A stretch of DNA of 64,000 nucleotides, taken from Escallonia rubra (lineage: Eukaryota; Streptophyta; Magnoliopsida; Escalloniales; Escalloniaceae). Of this stretch, positions 37,268-49,200 are shown one piece after another. The stretch's first letter is position 1, and every line of letters starts with the position of its first letter. The translations under genes were made by a program, and so were the position numbers. The stretch spans positions 372,001 through 436,000 of the forward strand of contig JAVXUO010001093.1 of NCBI GenBank assembly GCA_033065855.1, written 5' to 3'. The notes beneath the pieces were generated by a model. That model worked only from the letters and a program-made list of their open reading frames with translations. It searched no databases and had not been told where the DNA came from.

Positions 37268-40200
37268 TCACCCATTTAGACCTGTAATAAGAGATGATGA
37301 TGATCTTGAATACCGTTCCATAAGCAACAAGACTCTAGAAGCCTTCCTCTGAAGACGCCCCTCCTCATGAATACTACGGCCAGTCAGACGAACAAGAGGT
37401 AGTCTAGCGATCGGTCCATAGCACTCCACCATTTCCCTTGACATTAATATCTTCTCCAAGAGTCCCAAAGCCTCTTCCTTCAAAGACTCCGATCCCCAGT
37501 TCAAAACCTCTAAAACAGGTCTGATTGCATCATTCTCATGCAGGATATTGGCTCCTCGCTGAAATAAATCCTCCCTGACCATAGTCGAAAGTGTCTGAAT
37601 TGCTTCATAAGCTGTTGCATGAACCTTCCCTTCTAAGAGGCCCACTAGCTCGGGCAAAGCTTTAGCCTCCAACAGACAAAATGTTGTAGTCACACTGCAG
37701 ATCCCTCCATGTGCGGGACATATAGGACCGCGTGCACGGCAGAAGCACCAGCAGCCAGTCTTTTTGGAGGCAGTAGAAAGTTCTGGACTGCGCATGGAAA
37801 GATCACCAACAAGAGCAGCAGCTCTTGCCTTCGCTGTTACTGAACCAACCTTAAGAAGGTTTACAAGTAAAGGATATGCACCTAATTCGACCACAATCCG
37901 CTGTGACTCAAGGTTTGTTGGATCTGTAAACCTGAAGAGAGCGCTTAATGCATTTTCTTTCGCTTCTATGGTCCCAGAACTTAAGATGTTTATGATTGCT
38001 TTCAATCCATCTAACTCAATTAATTTCTTCGTGAGTAATACTTCTGACTTTGGGAGGTTTGCCAATAAACCAGCAGCAGCCATTTGTACATCACCTTTTT
38101 CCTTGTTTTCAAGAAGCCCAACTAAAGCTTCTAATCTTCTTGGCAAGAAAAGGTACTCTAAAACACCCTGTGGTTCATGCTGCGAAAATAGAAAAAGAAG
38201 ATTTATTGCCGCTTCTCGTATTTCAAGATCGGAGTCATCAAGAAGAGGAAGGACTAGAGAAACACCACTTGCAGTTAGAACCGCCGTCTTAACAAGCCCT
38301 GCATCAGATAGACAAATTCCCAGAAGTGCGCGCAATGCAGGCTTCCGGAAAATGTAGGGTGAGTTGGGATTCAGTTGAAAAGCCAACAAATTCTTGACGA
38401 CGGACTCCAATTCAAGTTGGTTTCCATTTTCATCAACAAAAAATTTCGTTCCATCACCGTTGGATGAAAACTTATCAAGTATCTCAGAACATTTAGCAAT
38501 AATAATGCTACGTAAATGGGAAGAGAACACTAGTTCCAATATGAGAGAAACACCGCCAGCAGAAGCAATAAGCCTTTTGTTGTCATGGCAGCCTGACAGC
38601 TTTGCCAGCATAGATAATGACAACTCTTTCGATTCAATATTTCCAGATACCATTTCGAGCAAAGGTGGTACCAGCCCTTCCGTGCCAAGGATCTTTAGTT
38701 TCTGTTCATCCATTTCCAAATTTACTAGTGCCCTCACCATATATAGCCTCGAAGATATCGGCCCTGGAAGGCATCAAAACTAACCTGATTACATCATGTG
38801 CTTCAAAGTGAAGAATATTGTCAACTATCCACACACAGCTTTTAATAGGATACAGAGCATGAAAGAGGTGATACTACCTCACTTAAAGGCAAGAAAATGG
38901 GAGAAATTGTCAATATATTACAGCGAAGATGCATCAGATAGAAAGACGCCTGCCATGGCATATTTGGAGAGTGTATTGGAGCATAACTAACAGAGGGAAT
39001 TACTAGTGTCGTTGTTGGGTGCCAGCTGCTTCAGCTGCTAAAGTCATTCTGTCATTCCACGAGATCTGCTTACACGACGGATTTAGTCAGAGGTGGGGGG
39101 GGGGGAATTAAGGTAAGGGGAGGGCTACCCCCATTTGAAGCCCAGGCTCAAGAGCCCTGGATGCTCTAAATCCTTCTTGTTTCCCATCTGTCCTATTTCA
39201 GAAAGCTAAATAGTGATTTCCCTCATTTTGATTTCCACATTTCTTATTTCTCACGTACTATTTGCTGGCTTAAGAGTTAAGAGAATGGTTTCAGTTTCGC
39301 TAACCTTGGATAATCCGGTCAGTAAGTGGTCTATACCACTCCGCCTTGGCAGCTTGGACAATGTTCTCGTCATCCTCAGCACAAAGCATCATCAAGATTT
39401 CCACAGCTCTCTCGGCTGACTCCCTCACCGGACCCCTTGAAATAGCAACAAGCGAAACGATTGCATTATGATGCTGAGAGAGCTTCCTGAGATAATAGAC
39501 ATTCCGACCTGACGTTTCTCGCAATATCTCGTATAGCAACTCAACTGCAGCCTTTGATATGCATGGGTCAGCCTCTAAGCATAAAATGATACCATCAAAC
39601 CCCTTGTTCTCAACCAACATATCCTACAACATTGATTGGCAAAATTATGTTATACAATATTGTGACCTGAGTTTAATTTTTGATTTAATTGCATGGTAAA
39701 CAAAAGTTGAAGCTTGAGTGGAACTGTGGCTGTCGATAGTTCTCAACATTCAGAAGTAAAAGATGAAAAAGAAACATAAATTTTATTTTTGACCCGCATA
39801 AAAGTTTGCATGTCTGTACCCAAAAAAGAGTTTGCATGTCCAGAACTGGTTTACTTTGCATGATTTTTCTTCTTCCATTAATAAAGACATCTATCCAAAT
39901 TGCAATCATTTTGCCTCTCATTCAATGACAAGAAACTAGACCTTCTTTAAGGACGCCATATGCATTAATATTCATCATCGCGAATGGTTCTATTGGCAAC
40001 TTCAGTGAAATAGCATAAAATTTCGTACACTCAACACAGTTATCGTGCGGACCAAAAGGCTCAACAATCTAACGTAGAGGTTCTAACCTTGTTTCTTGCA
40101 TGCCCTTCTACAATGTCCTTTAATGTAGATAGTATTTTTCTTTTCACATCTCTGTTGACAGAATCTTCAAGGATAGAGAAGATAATTTCGGTAAGCCCAC

Positions 40201-41320
40201 CAATCGAAATCCAGTCTTTGTTGATCGAAGTCTCCCGTACAAGCTCCTGCATGTGACCCAGGGCCTCTCCCATAGATGAGTCTACGTGTGATAGCATCTT
40301 TGCCTTGCAAGATCGGATTTTAAGACAGTAGTTGAGTTCCTTCCACTCTTGGATCGATTGTCTCAGTTGACGATTAGACCTATAAGAGAAATCTTCCAGA
40401 AGCTCACCTGTTTCAGGATCAGTTTTCTCTCCTCGATCAAACCAAGCTTCAAGAGCTGCCCTCTCGCATGCAGTACCAGTGCAGAGGCTGACAGGATCAA
40501 CCATCACGGCTTCTGTTATACAACAGACAAAAGCTCTAAATGGCTGGATATACTCTTCTGTGGGACCATATCGTTCTATGACCTGAAGCCTTTGGAAATA
40601 CTGCTTCCTGACTTCCTCATAATCTCTTGCAGCATCAGCTCTAGAGAGCAGCTCAATGACCTGCTCCAAGAACAACACTTCAGCTCTTTCTTTTCTGTTT
40701 TCAGCTTCTTCTTTTTCTCTTCTGAAGCTCTCCAGCTCTTTGCTTATCTCCAAGGGTTCAACCGACACCCCAACAGCCATTGCTATTTGTTTGAGCATGT
40801 CATTTGCAAATACCTCGTCAAGTTTTTGATCTCTAAGGCCCTGATTCAACTTCTCCAAAATTAGGAGCTGACCTTGAGAAGCCTCAAATTCCACATGTTG
40901 CATTTCATTTTGTATCCTGTTCACTTGATCCGACATCCCTGATAAGACTTCAATATTTGCAAGGGATAGGGCTGCCAAAGACCTCCCAATGTCCCTTGTA
41001 ACATCTTGTACCTCCTTGACTATGTGCCGGCACCTGAGCAGCAAATAAAAGCGGGCTCGGTTTTTGTATTTCTCAACTAGGTTGTTAGCCTTTTTAACAT
41101 CTGCTTCAAGAAACTCTAAAGCTTGCCTTGCAATTAGAGACTCGTTGATTTTTTGTAGCTGCAATTCCTTAAGGACGGGCTCAATGTCAGAAAGGTGCTT
41201 CGATAAAACCTTAAAAGTCTCTTTCTCGAAAACAACATCCCTGGCTGCATTAGCTGTTTTAACCACTTGGTTTGTAAGTACAGACAAGATAGCACCAATA
41301 GGCAGGAGCTCTAATGCCAT
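37268..41320 (-). CDS. PUB44-like: U-box/armadillo E3 ubiquitin ligase, PUB43/44 (SAUL1) group
   Basis: This is an E3 ligase that recruits E2~ubiquitin through its U-box and binds targets through armadillo repeats. Members of this plant group act at the plasma membrane in senescence and immunity control. Exons are 41320-40088 (411 codons), 39623-39305 and 38763-37268. Donors are AACAAG|GTTAGA and CAAG|GTTAGC; acceptors are TTGTAG|GATATG and TTCCAG|GGCCG. The introns are 464 and 541 bp, phases 0 and 1, and the product is 1015 aa. Residues 1-250 are a helical N-terminal domain with a coiled coil at about 190-245. The U-box is at about 259-330 (VMVDPVSL, ACERAALEAWF, NRQLRQSIQEW). Armadillo repeats fill most of the rest. 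A Cys/His-rich insert (CWCFC, then CPAHGGIC) lies in exon 3 near 37720-37775. No lesions were seen. Confidence 0.93.
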
Positions 41321-42697
41321 GATTGAAATACTCCACTGAACTAGAATGGTGGTTCACAACCATGGTACATGGAAATCAATTTTTGGACACTGTACTGCAC
41401 ATTTTTATTTCTCAAGAAGCCCGACTTTGTACTTTCCTGGAGGGTTATAAGGTCTTTGTTAACACCTGCTTCAATCAAAACAAGTTAGAACAAGTCTTGT
41501 CCACAACGGAACTCTTTGAGAGTGGTAAAACTGCAGAAGCTTATTAAGCTAATAAGTTTTGGAGTATCAAAGAAGTCTCACTTAGATGACAAACTCAAAA
41601 CACCTCATTCAAATGTTTAGTTATCTTAATTATCCATGTATTCCTTACATTCAAATGTAAGCTAGGCACTATATAAATACACATTCTGTACAATACCCAA
41701 TGATGATGGAAATACAGAATTCATTTCTCTTATTATACGTAAAATATAAAACAAGCAAACAGGTCTTTATTAATAAAACGCCTATAGAAAAGGCCTCTAC
41801 TCTTTTTTGTCATTGTGCCCTATGCATAATGGTACAAGTGACATTTTGTGAAGGAAAATTAAAACCAAATCGATAGGGCCAACTTTGGATACTCTTTAAC
41901 TTTTTCATGCATTTAGTTTGTGCATATATCTAAACCTTAGTGGCACGAAGCCTGTGTGGGAACAGGAGCAGATTTGAGGTTCCAGAAGGGGAGTGTCACT
42001 AGGAAACTGGTGTTAGGATGGGAGCGAGAGAGGGAGAGAAAGCGGGTGAGCAAGGTCTGGGGGTGGGAGCATCATCAAAGATGGAATATCCAGCATTTAA
42101 GGTCTAAACATTTAGCAAGAGAACTAAATCATGCGGAACGAAAAGCTACAGTGAACTAGATCATGCACTTCTCCCATTCACTGAAGAAATAATAAGAAAG
42201 AGATCACGTTTCCACCCTCTTGTTAGCCTTTGTTCACCAAATATGTTTCTCTCGTTATCCACCTCCGGTACAAGTTTATTCAACTAGTGAGGGGGCTCAT
42301 AAGCATATCTAGAGGAGAATAGAGCAGTCCCTGGTAAATTTGAGTCAAGAGCTACAAGACATAAGAAGCTCCCACCACAAAATTGTAATTTCTAAGGAGA
42401 AACCCAGAAATTGACTGTACGAGTACTGGTAGAATTGACAACAAACATGTCTCAAAGTACGATAAAACACAGGCGAATTAACTTAAACATCAAAAGATTA
42501 ACCAAAATCTGTGAATTTACTTTTCTACGAACCAAACACAAAAGGGTCATAGTATACGGGCTGTAGTCCAAACAAAAGAATGAACACTCGTGTGAGAAAA
42601 ATGCTGGCCCAGAACTTCATGCCTAGAAACTATGGACAAGTGTAGAAGCATGAGCACTAGCCAAGCTCAAAGGAGACCACTATCAGAAACCAATATT

Positions 42698-42774
<77 letters not shown>

Positions 42775-44004
42775 TACAAGAGAAAGGGTACAGTTAAAGA
42801 AACATCTCCAGTTCATTGCAAGCAAGAATTACAAGAGCAAAAAGCATTCAGAAACTGGGTTTACCTCCAAACAAACAGCTCAGACAGTCTAGCACAAGCC
42901 GAATCAAAGAAGGGACATTCTGTCACGGCAGAAGACCGACCTGGCTTCAAGTCAACAAGTCAAGAGAAGAGATAATTTAGCACGATGCCGTGACTTTCCT
43001 ATCTCCTGGACACGGTTGAGTAAATATTTCCTGGAAATTTCAGTTAGGAGCAGCTGCAAAAAGCTACCAGCAGTTCTTTATTCGCGGGAAATTTCTCTCT
43101 TTGATGGCACTTTTACCCGCATTTTTCTTTTTTCTGATTATAAATAGAACTGTAATTTATGGCCTATTTGTACGCTGATTAAAATCAGCCACCTTAGTGG
43201 TACCTAATTAAACATTAACTTTCTTACTTAACGAGGAAAAGAAAAACCCTTATGGGTAGTGACACTTTGCTATTTGAGAACACGAGCGTGTCTGGTAAAC
43301 CATTTGGGATGCTTTTAAGGAATCCGATTAATAGTTGAAGATTGGATCGTCAGCCAAACAATGTTTTATTCATAGACCCATCTGGGATACTTGTGTCCTC
43401 ATGGTTAACCAAACACCAACACAACCTTGTTTTTTCTATTTTTGTCCCTGTTGAGAATGGCTGGCATTTGGGTCCATGATTTATGGCTAATCAGAGCAGA
43501 GAACTTTGAGACTAATGACTACAGACTTTCTTCCCCTCTTCACTATGCGAAATGATGTATTTTTGTGCTCTGTGCCTGTTGTGAACATTGCCAATCAGCA
43601 TATTAGGCGAATTAATTTACTTGAAACTTGAATTAGAACTACAAAAATGTCAGACCAAGCGTCTCAGAAGATATTCCCAACACCAATTCTCATTCTCAGT
43701 GTCTGGAATCATCATAACTGTTAATTAGCGTACAACCACGCATACATATAAACTCCACCAGCGTCTCTCCACTGGGCCAGAACGGAACTGCCATAATTCA
43801 GATGACATGAATCCTAAAAAAAATGTAGATCACATCATATACGAAGAAATTATTCCATTGCTCGAGGTAGTCTTCCTTATGTTTATAACCGCAAGTTACA
43901 TAAAAGATGTACAGCAGACATTACATCCATAATTTATTCTTCACACTGCCAATAGATACAACTGGTAAGCTACAATTTGTACGTACAGAGCCACCGAGAA
44001 CACA
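41321..44004. other. Intergenic DNA: PUB promoter side and PET100 3' flank
   Basis: No gene is supported. The PUB 5' leader and promoter lie above 41320. A (CT)34 microsatellite is at 42699-42766. Around 43285-43430 there are weak inverted ends (GTCTGGTAAACCATTTGG and, inverse, GTTTGGTTAACCATGAGG), perhaps a small MITE. Confidence 0.4.
42699..42766. repeat. (CT)34 microsatellite followed by GT units
   Basis: An uninterrupted 68-bp CT run that ends in GTGTGTGT. It lies 1.4 kb upstream of the U-box gene start. Confidence 0.95.
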
Positions 44005-45841
44005 TCAACGGATGTCTCGCTTGCGAGCTATTTCTCGAGCCATCTCCCTTAGTTCCTCTGGAGATTGGGGTCGTGGTCCTTCTGGTGGATACACCACGTA
44101 TTGACGCTTCATAAACCAAAAAAGACAAATGCTTTAGAAGGTATCAACAGAACAACGCATTGCAGAATATTATTTATCATTCTAAAAGAATATTTACGTG
44201 CCTCTAAAAGAACAGTTATGTGCCTCTAAAAGAACAATGAAGAGTACCACAGCTATACGTCAGTCAATGACATTTCAAAATACATAACAAAATTGGAAGG
44301 GTTAAATTCCGACTTAGGCATGTAAAAAAGCATAAAATCATCAAAATCAAATGTGCTTGCTGTCAGTTCCACATTAATCGGCAACTCCCATGCTTGATTC
44401 AACTCACTGAACTGCTACAGTACGAGCTATTCAAGATCTGAAATCAGCAATGTACTAGTAATTATTGCAAAACCTGAGTAATCCTTATCAACAAGTGCAT
44501 GATCAAGTCTTCACTTGCTTCGGAGAAAGGCTCCAATGTAACTTAATAAATTCCAAAGGGAACTAAACGCTTCTTTGGTTAGCCTAGACAAGATTAAAAG
44601 AGGTTTTCCATAAAACCCCTGAAAAATAATTTTAGTTTGATTTTGTCAAAGTAGGCCCTAAACTAGTAACTAATGTAGCACATAAGTCCAATGTGATATC
44701 CATATCAGACAGGATCCCAACCATGCTTTATGACTTTATCTTAAGCGTGAAAAGCAAGGAGCTGAACAAAGGAAATAGTTCATTATTTTTTCCCCAAAGA
44801 GAGTTTTGACAGGTAACACAGGAACTATAACCATTCCTGTAATCAACATAAGCGTTCCTTCCAACCGACAGACTTATATGCATCAAAGCTGATCCTTATA
44901 TTTTGCTGATAAATCGAATATTCCACATCAAGCAGCGAGGAGAGAAACCCAATTTAGAAAAGATTTCCCGGATACCTAGACAGCTTGTAGACGAAATTCT
45001 GTTCTTATTGTTGCACCAAGCCATGTGAAAATGTTTGGCAGCAAGCATTAAAAAACTGTCTCAGTGTGCGTTTCTAATTTTAGATTTAGAATACTACTCC
45101 ATCCATTCTGCTGGATTTTCCCAATCTACTTTTTGCAAAATTAAAGGATAGATTGTGGTACATGTAACAATTTAATTGAACTCAAATAGCAATCACAGGA
45201 CAAAATAATATTGTCTGGCATGTCAAGCTAGGGTAAAACAACGAGTAAAGTCAACGTTTGCAAGTGCTAAATCTGTCCTAGGAATTCACAAAAACTAAAG
45301 GAGGAAAATCCAATGAAACGGAACGAGTATCTTCTTATCCTCCTACGAATGGGCGGTGGTTCCTAATTCAGGATGTTCAATACTACTCTATCAGTACTAT
45401 TGGGTTTTTTCCATCTGAGGTTTTGCAAAATTGTAGGATAGATTTTGGTTCATGCAAAAATTAGTTGAACTCATTGGCAATGATAGAATAGCAAAATATC
45501 AACCGGCAAATCAAGTCAAGCTAGGTAAAACAATAAGTAAAGTCAATGTTTACACCTACTAAATGTAAAACATCAATTCAAAAAAGGCCAAAGAAAAAGA
45601 ACCCAACGCAACGGAAGGAGTAATTTCTAAACTTCCTACGATTGTGCGTGCGTGTGTGGTACAATGAAACACTGTGCAATCATATCAAAAAAATCTGGAG
45701 AGAGACTCATACAGTGCCCATGAATTTCTGGAGATTCTTGTTGTTGTTAGCGAAGAAGTACATGAGCCCGACGGGTACCGTCACGTACACCGCGAATTTC
45801 GCTATCTCCAGTATGCCCTTCGATGTTCCCAACGACGTCAT
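44005..45841 (-). CDS. PET100: PET100 homologue, mitochondrial cytochrome c oxidase assembly factor
   Basis: PET100 is a small inner-membrane protein needed to assemble complex IV. Exon 1 is 45841-45713 and exon 2 is 44106-44005. They are joined in phase 0 by a 1606-bp intron (GGCACT|GTATGA donor, TATGAAG|CGT acceptor). The product is 76 aa. It opens MTSLGTSKGILEIAKF, followed by one membrane segment at about residues 15-32 (VYVTVPVGLMYFF) and ANNNKNLQKFMG. Exon 2 gives QYVVYPPEGPRPQSPEELRE and a basic tail ending KRDIR. The YVVYPPEGPRP motif and size match the plant PET100 family. Neither exon would be found by ORF length alone. The intron holds two duplicated MITE-like units. No defects were seen. 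Confidence 0.9.
45067..45646. repeat. Tandem duplication of a MITE-bearing segment within the PET100 intron
   Basis: Two units, about 45067-45350 and 45360-45646, align over their whole length, including the flanks (TTCTAATT...ATACTACTC at the start, CTTCCTACGA/CTCCTACGAA at the end). Within each unit the ends are inverted: TACTCC...GGATTTT against AAAATCCAATG...GAGTA in unit 1 (45095-45329), and TACTCTATC...TTGGGTTTT against AACCCAACG...GGAGTA in unit 2 (45384-45622). This looks like a Stowaway-type MITE that was duplicated together with its flanks. Confidence 0.7.
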
Positions 45842-45905
45842 TTTGGTACCCTCGCACAGATCGAATTTGAAAGATCAAGCAATGTTCTTAGTTGGCACTG
45901 ATCTT

Positions 45906-45914
45906 AAACCCTAG
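45906..45914. promoter_or_regulatory. Telo-box upstream of PET100
   Basis: AAACCCTAG lies 65 bp upstream of the PET100 ATG. This motif is frequent in the leaders and proximal promoters of plant genes for translation and mitochondrial functions. Confidence 0.55.
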
Positions 45915-46026
45915 GAGAGAGAAAGTGTGGATGAGAAGATTATCGGGTTGGTTTTTGGGTTCACTGCAGAGCCAACCCAAGTCCAATTCTATGTATCACT
46001 ATTTTCGGCTTGTTTGTTGTAAGCCC

Positions 46027-46032
46027 GGCCCA
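46027..46032. promoter_or_regulatory. Site II-like element (GGCCCA / TGGGCC) upstream of PET100
   Basis: TGGGCC on the minus strand lies about 186 bp above the ATG. Site II elements (TGGGCC/T), bound by TCP factors, are known in promoters of plant respiratory-chain genes, so the placement fits a complex IV assembly gene. A six-base match alone is weak. Confidence 0.4.
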
Positions 46033-46175
46033 AGTCCACGTCCCGCGAAAACTACATCAAGCACTGGACCAAAACCCGTCTACAGCTTTTCTGCAAAAAA
46101 ATTTGATTGCAACCTGAGTTGTTCAATGTGTTAGTAAAAATGTCATTAATCATATTTAACAATCGTTAATAATCA

Positions 46176-46365
46176 CTTTATTTATATGAGGGGTTGTACG
46201 CTTCCTATGAGCCGGGCTGCAACCAAAGTTTATCCCGTGTTATAAGTGAACGGACTAGTTTGGATAACCCCTTTATTTATATGAGGGGTAGTAAGCTCCA
46301 TACAAGCCGGGCTGCAACCAAAGTTTATCCACTGTTATAAGTGAACGGACTAGCTTGCATAAATA
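46176..46365. repeat. Two-unit direct tandem repeat, period 95 bp
   Basis: CTTTATTTATATGAGGGG starts both units (46176 and 46271). Both contain GCCGGGCTGCAACCAAAG and TATAAGTGAACGGACTAG. Confidence 0.85.
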
Positions 46366-47094
46366 GTCTCATGCTTATGCTTATGTGTGTAGCGTTGCCG
46401 AAAATAACGGCTAGAAACGTTTAGTTCCCAAATTAATCTTATTTAAACGTACTGGAAACTTGTTTTTCTTCGGAGTTTACACTATTAGACATCGCTAAAG
46501 ATTCTTTTCTTAAGCTTCTTCAAAGATTCTCCCAAAAACTCATTACTATCAGCGAGGGAATTACTGCGGTCGTCTATTAGTCATTCGTCCATCAACCCTG
46601 GAACTTTTTTTGAGTTGTACAATTTCCTCTTTAGAAGGTTGTTGCTACTTCATCTTAGCTACTCACATAGGGCTGTGTTCGTGACATAAATACTTTACCA
46701 AAATATGTCGACAGGTTTGTAACAGACAACCGTCAACGCTATCGACCCGTTCTACAGAGCGTGCCACGTACATCACTTGCCACTAAACATTGCAAAATAA
46801 CTATACATGAAAAAAAAAAAATTAAGCAAAAACTTCTATGGAGCACTGGAGGTTCCGATGCTTCGAATAAGTGCAGCAAGAATCTTAGGAAATTTGTGCA
46901 CCTACAGCAATGGAGATTGCTTTGAACATTTAAGGGGGGTCATTGCTGCAGCGCCTATCGGAAGTTATGCTTCGCATTAACAAGCTTCCGGTTTACGTAA
47001 AAGAGTAGTTTGAACCAGAGCAGGAACCAAAGTACAGTAGATTTATCTCCTATAGCTGAATGTATGAGAGAATTAACAGTAAAAGCTTTTCCTC

Positions 47095-47271
47095 TTGCAG
47101 GTGCTTAGAGCAACCATGACCGAAAACAAGTTGCAAGAAAGGACTGAGATCATAACACACTCGGCTGCAATTTGTTGGGTACTTTGGAAGGAAAGAAATG
47201 AGCAGGTGAACCCTGTAGAACTCGGGAACTATATATGTAGAAGACTCATTCAGGAGAGGAAGAAAGCAGAG
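47095..47271 (+). pseudogene. Short LINE-type fragment (IWKERN-like block)
   Basis: The translated stretch contains ICWVLWKERNEQVN, like the conserved ICW.IWK.RN block after the zf-RVT region of plant LINE ORF2. Only some 60 residues are recognisable, and there is no reverse transcriptase beside it. It ends where the tandem duplication begins. Confidence 0.45.
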
Positions 47272-48334
47272 TTGTGCAAAATTAAACCAACACACAACTT
47301 TCAACAAGGCTGTCAATGTACCCTTTCAAATGATCAGTACAAGCAAGGAACCTCTTGAAAACTTGTTTTCCTCCAAGCCCAAAATCCAGCCCTGTGAAAT
47401 TACAAGTATATGCAGTGTGGAGAAAGGAGTTCAGGCAACATGATTAGGGGCTTTTGCTCAAGAAAGACGCAACAGCCATGAATAGATACGCATGGAACCT
47501 ATGCAGAGCATGCTGAAACCTTGGCAATCAGAGGAGCACTACATATATAGGATCAATCTCAAGTTTAGTCTGAGCTGGATATCTACTCAAGCTGCTGAAT
47601 AATTAGGACATTGGTATTGGATGAAAATGGAGGGACTTTCTATTTTCTGTATGATATTATATTCAACTCTAGCTGTTATATCTCTTGTAAAATTCAATAG
47701 ATATCGAGGGACTCGTCTCTTGATATGACTTGATTTTTTTTATTAACAATAACATTACTTGGATTTCAAACGATAGAAACATTAGAGATGACTTTATAAT
47801 GAGTTCAATTCGAAATTTACCACTCGTTTGCTTTTTTATTTTCACGTTTTGATAAGTAATTGGAGCAAGAAATTATAATAATCGAAAAAAACGTTAAGTT
47901 GGGGAACACTGCATGCACCCAGCAGCTCCCTCGTGGCCATCTTGCCACCTTGGCTGCATGGGAAATACCAATAATTCCTCAGTGATCCTTCATTGGACCA
48001 TCAACAGCCACAGGTTGAAGTCTTCTTCTTTTTCTTCTTAATTTTTTTTTTTGTTTGTCTGCTAATTCCGATTTCCTTTTTCTTTTCACAAGAATCACAA
48101 ACAAAGATTAGATTTATTCTAATTTAGAACGGCATGTGTACACAACTTAAAAGGGTCTAAAATACTGAATTTGGAATGATTTATTCTCTTCGGTTATAGC
48201 TAATCAAGTTATCACCTTCATCTTGTGCAGGTGCGTAGCGACTTTTAACAGCTTATCTTCCTTTCGCATGCAACTCTAATTCTCGATGTAGACTGAACAA
48301 AAATAAAAAGGGTATGGCTTGGGTGCATGGTTAC

Positions 48335-49151
48335 CGGGGGTGGACCACCCCCATGACCGGGGGGGGTGGGGGGGGCCACCGGCCACGTGTGCCTCAAGAT
48401 TTGTGAAATTTTCTTATAGCTTCTGGGAAGCTTACACACACATACACCAGCCACAATAAAGTTAACAAACATACTGTCTTCTAGAATAAAATTAACAAAC
48501 AAACAGATTGTCTTCTAGAAAGTTAACAAACAAACAGATTGTCTTCTAGAAAAACCATACACATGTTTAAATAATGTAAAATTTTACAAAAATACCACTA
48601 AATTATAATATTAATTTATTAGAATTTTATTTTATTGTATTTTTTACTCTTTGTGTCACCGATTGCCATAATCTTTGTGTTTGCCATTTTCTTGCGCTAT
48701 CTTCATTCTTCCCAATCCCAAATTCTAAATCTCCATATTACAAAAAAAAAAAAAAATAGATTAAGGTTAGTTCTTCTTTTTTTCGTTTAAATTCTTATAA
48801 TTAATTTGTTAACTTATACGTTACTAATGTACTGATACAATTGATAAGAATATTAGTAATATATCTACGTAGTAAGAATGAAGCGGCTTTCATGCAAAAT
48901 TAGTAATTTATTATTGACTAATCTTAGTAAGTTACATAAATCACTATGCATAGTGAAAATATATTGTTAGTAGTCAAATTGAGTAATCTATTTTGTATTT
49001 AATGTATTTAATAGCGATGCTAATTATATTGTGCTTTTGATTATTCATGTTTTATGTGAACTTGAAACATCTTAAATCTTTTATGTTAGCCATCAAATCT
49101 TTTTTATGATTTTTTGGCACCCCCCGATTAGACTTTCTGGATCCGCCCCTG
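48335..49151. mobile_element. Non-autonomous hAT element with 8-bp target duplication
   Basis: The flanking 8-mers ATGGTTAC at 48327-48334 and 49152-49159 are identical. The ends are imperfect inverted repeats: CGGGGGTGGACCA on the left and, in inverse, CAGGGGCGGATCCAG on the right. Both the 8-bp duplication and the CAGGGGCGGA-type end fit the hAT superfamily. The element is 817 bp and has no transposase. It sits inside the larger insertion found only in duplication copy A. Confidence 0.75.
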
Positions 49152-49200
49152 ATGGTTACCGCAAAAATAATTGGGTCAATTGTACTGGGGGCCTCCATGT

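Noticed and set aside
37764-38357. 197-codon plus-strand frame
   Set aside because: Antisense to U-box ligase exon 3, which has clear armadillo text and proper splice joins.
40349-40864. 171-codon plus-strand frame
   Set aside because: Antisense to U-box ligase exon 1.
42632-42892. Frame containing a long Ser-Leu run
   Set aside because: It is the translation of the (CT)34 microsatellite.
45906-45914. Interstitial telomere repeat
   Set aside because: Only a single AAACCCTAG is present, so a telo-box is the better reading.
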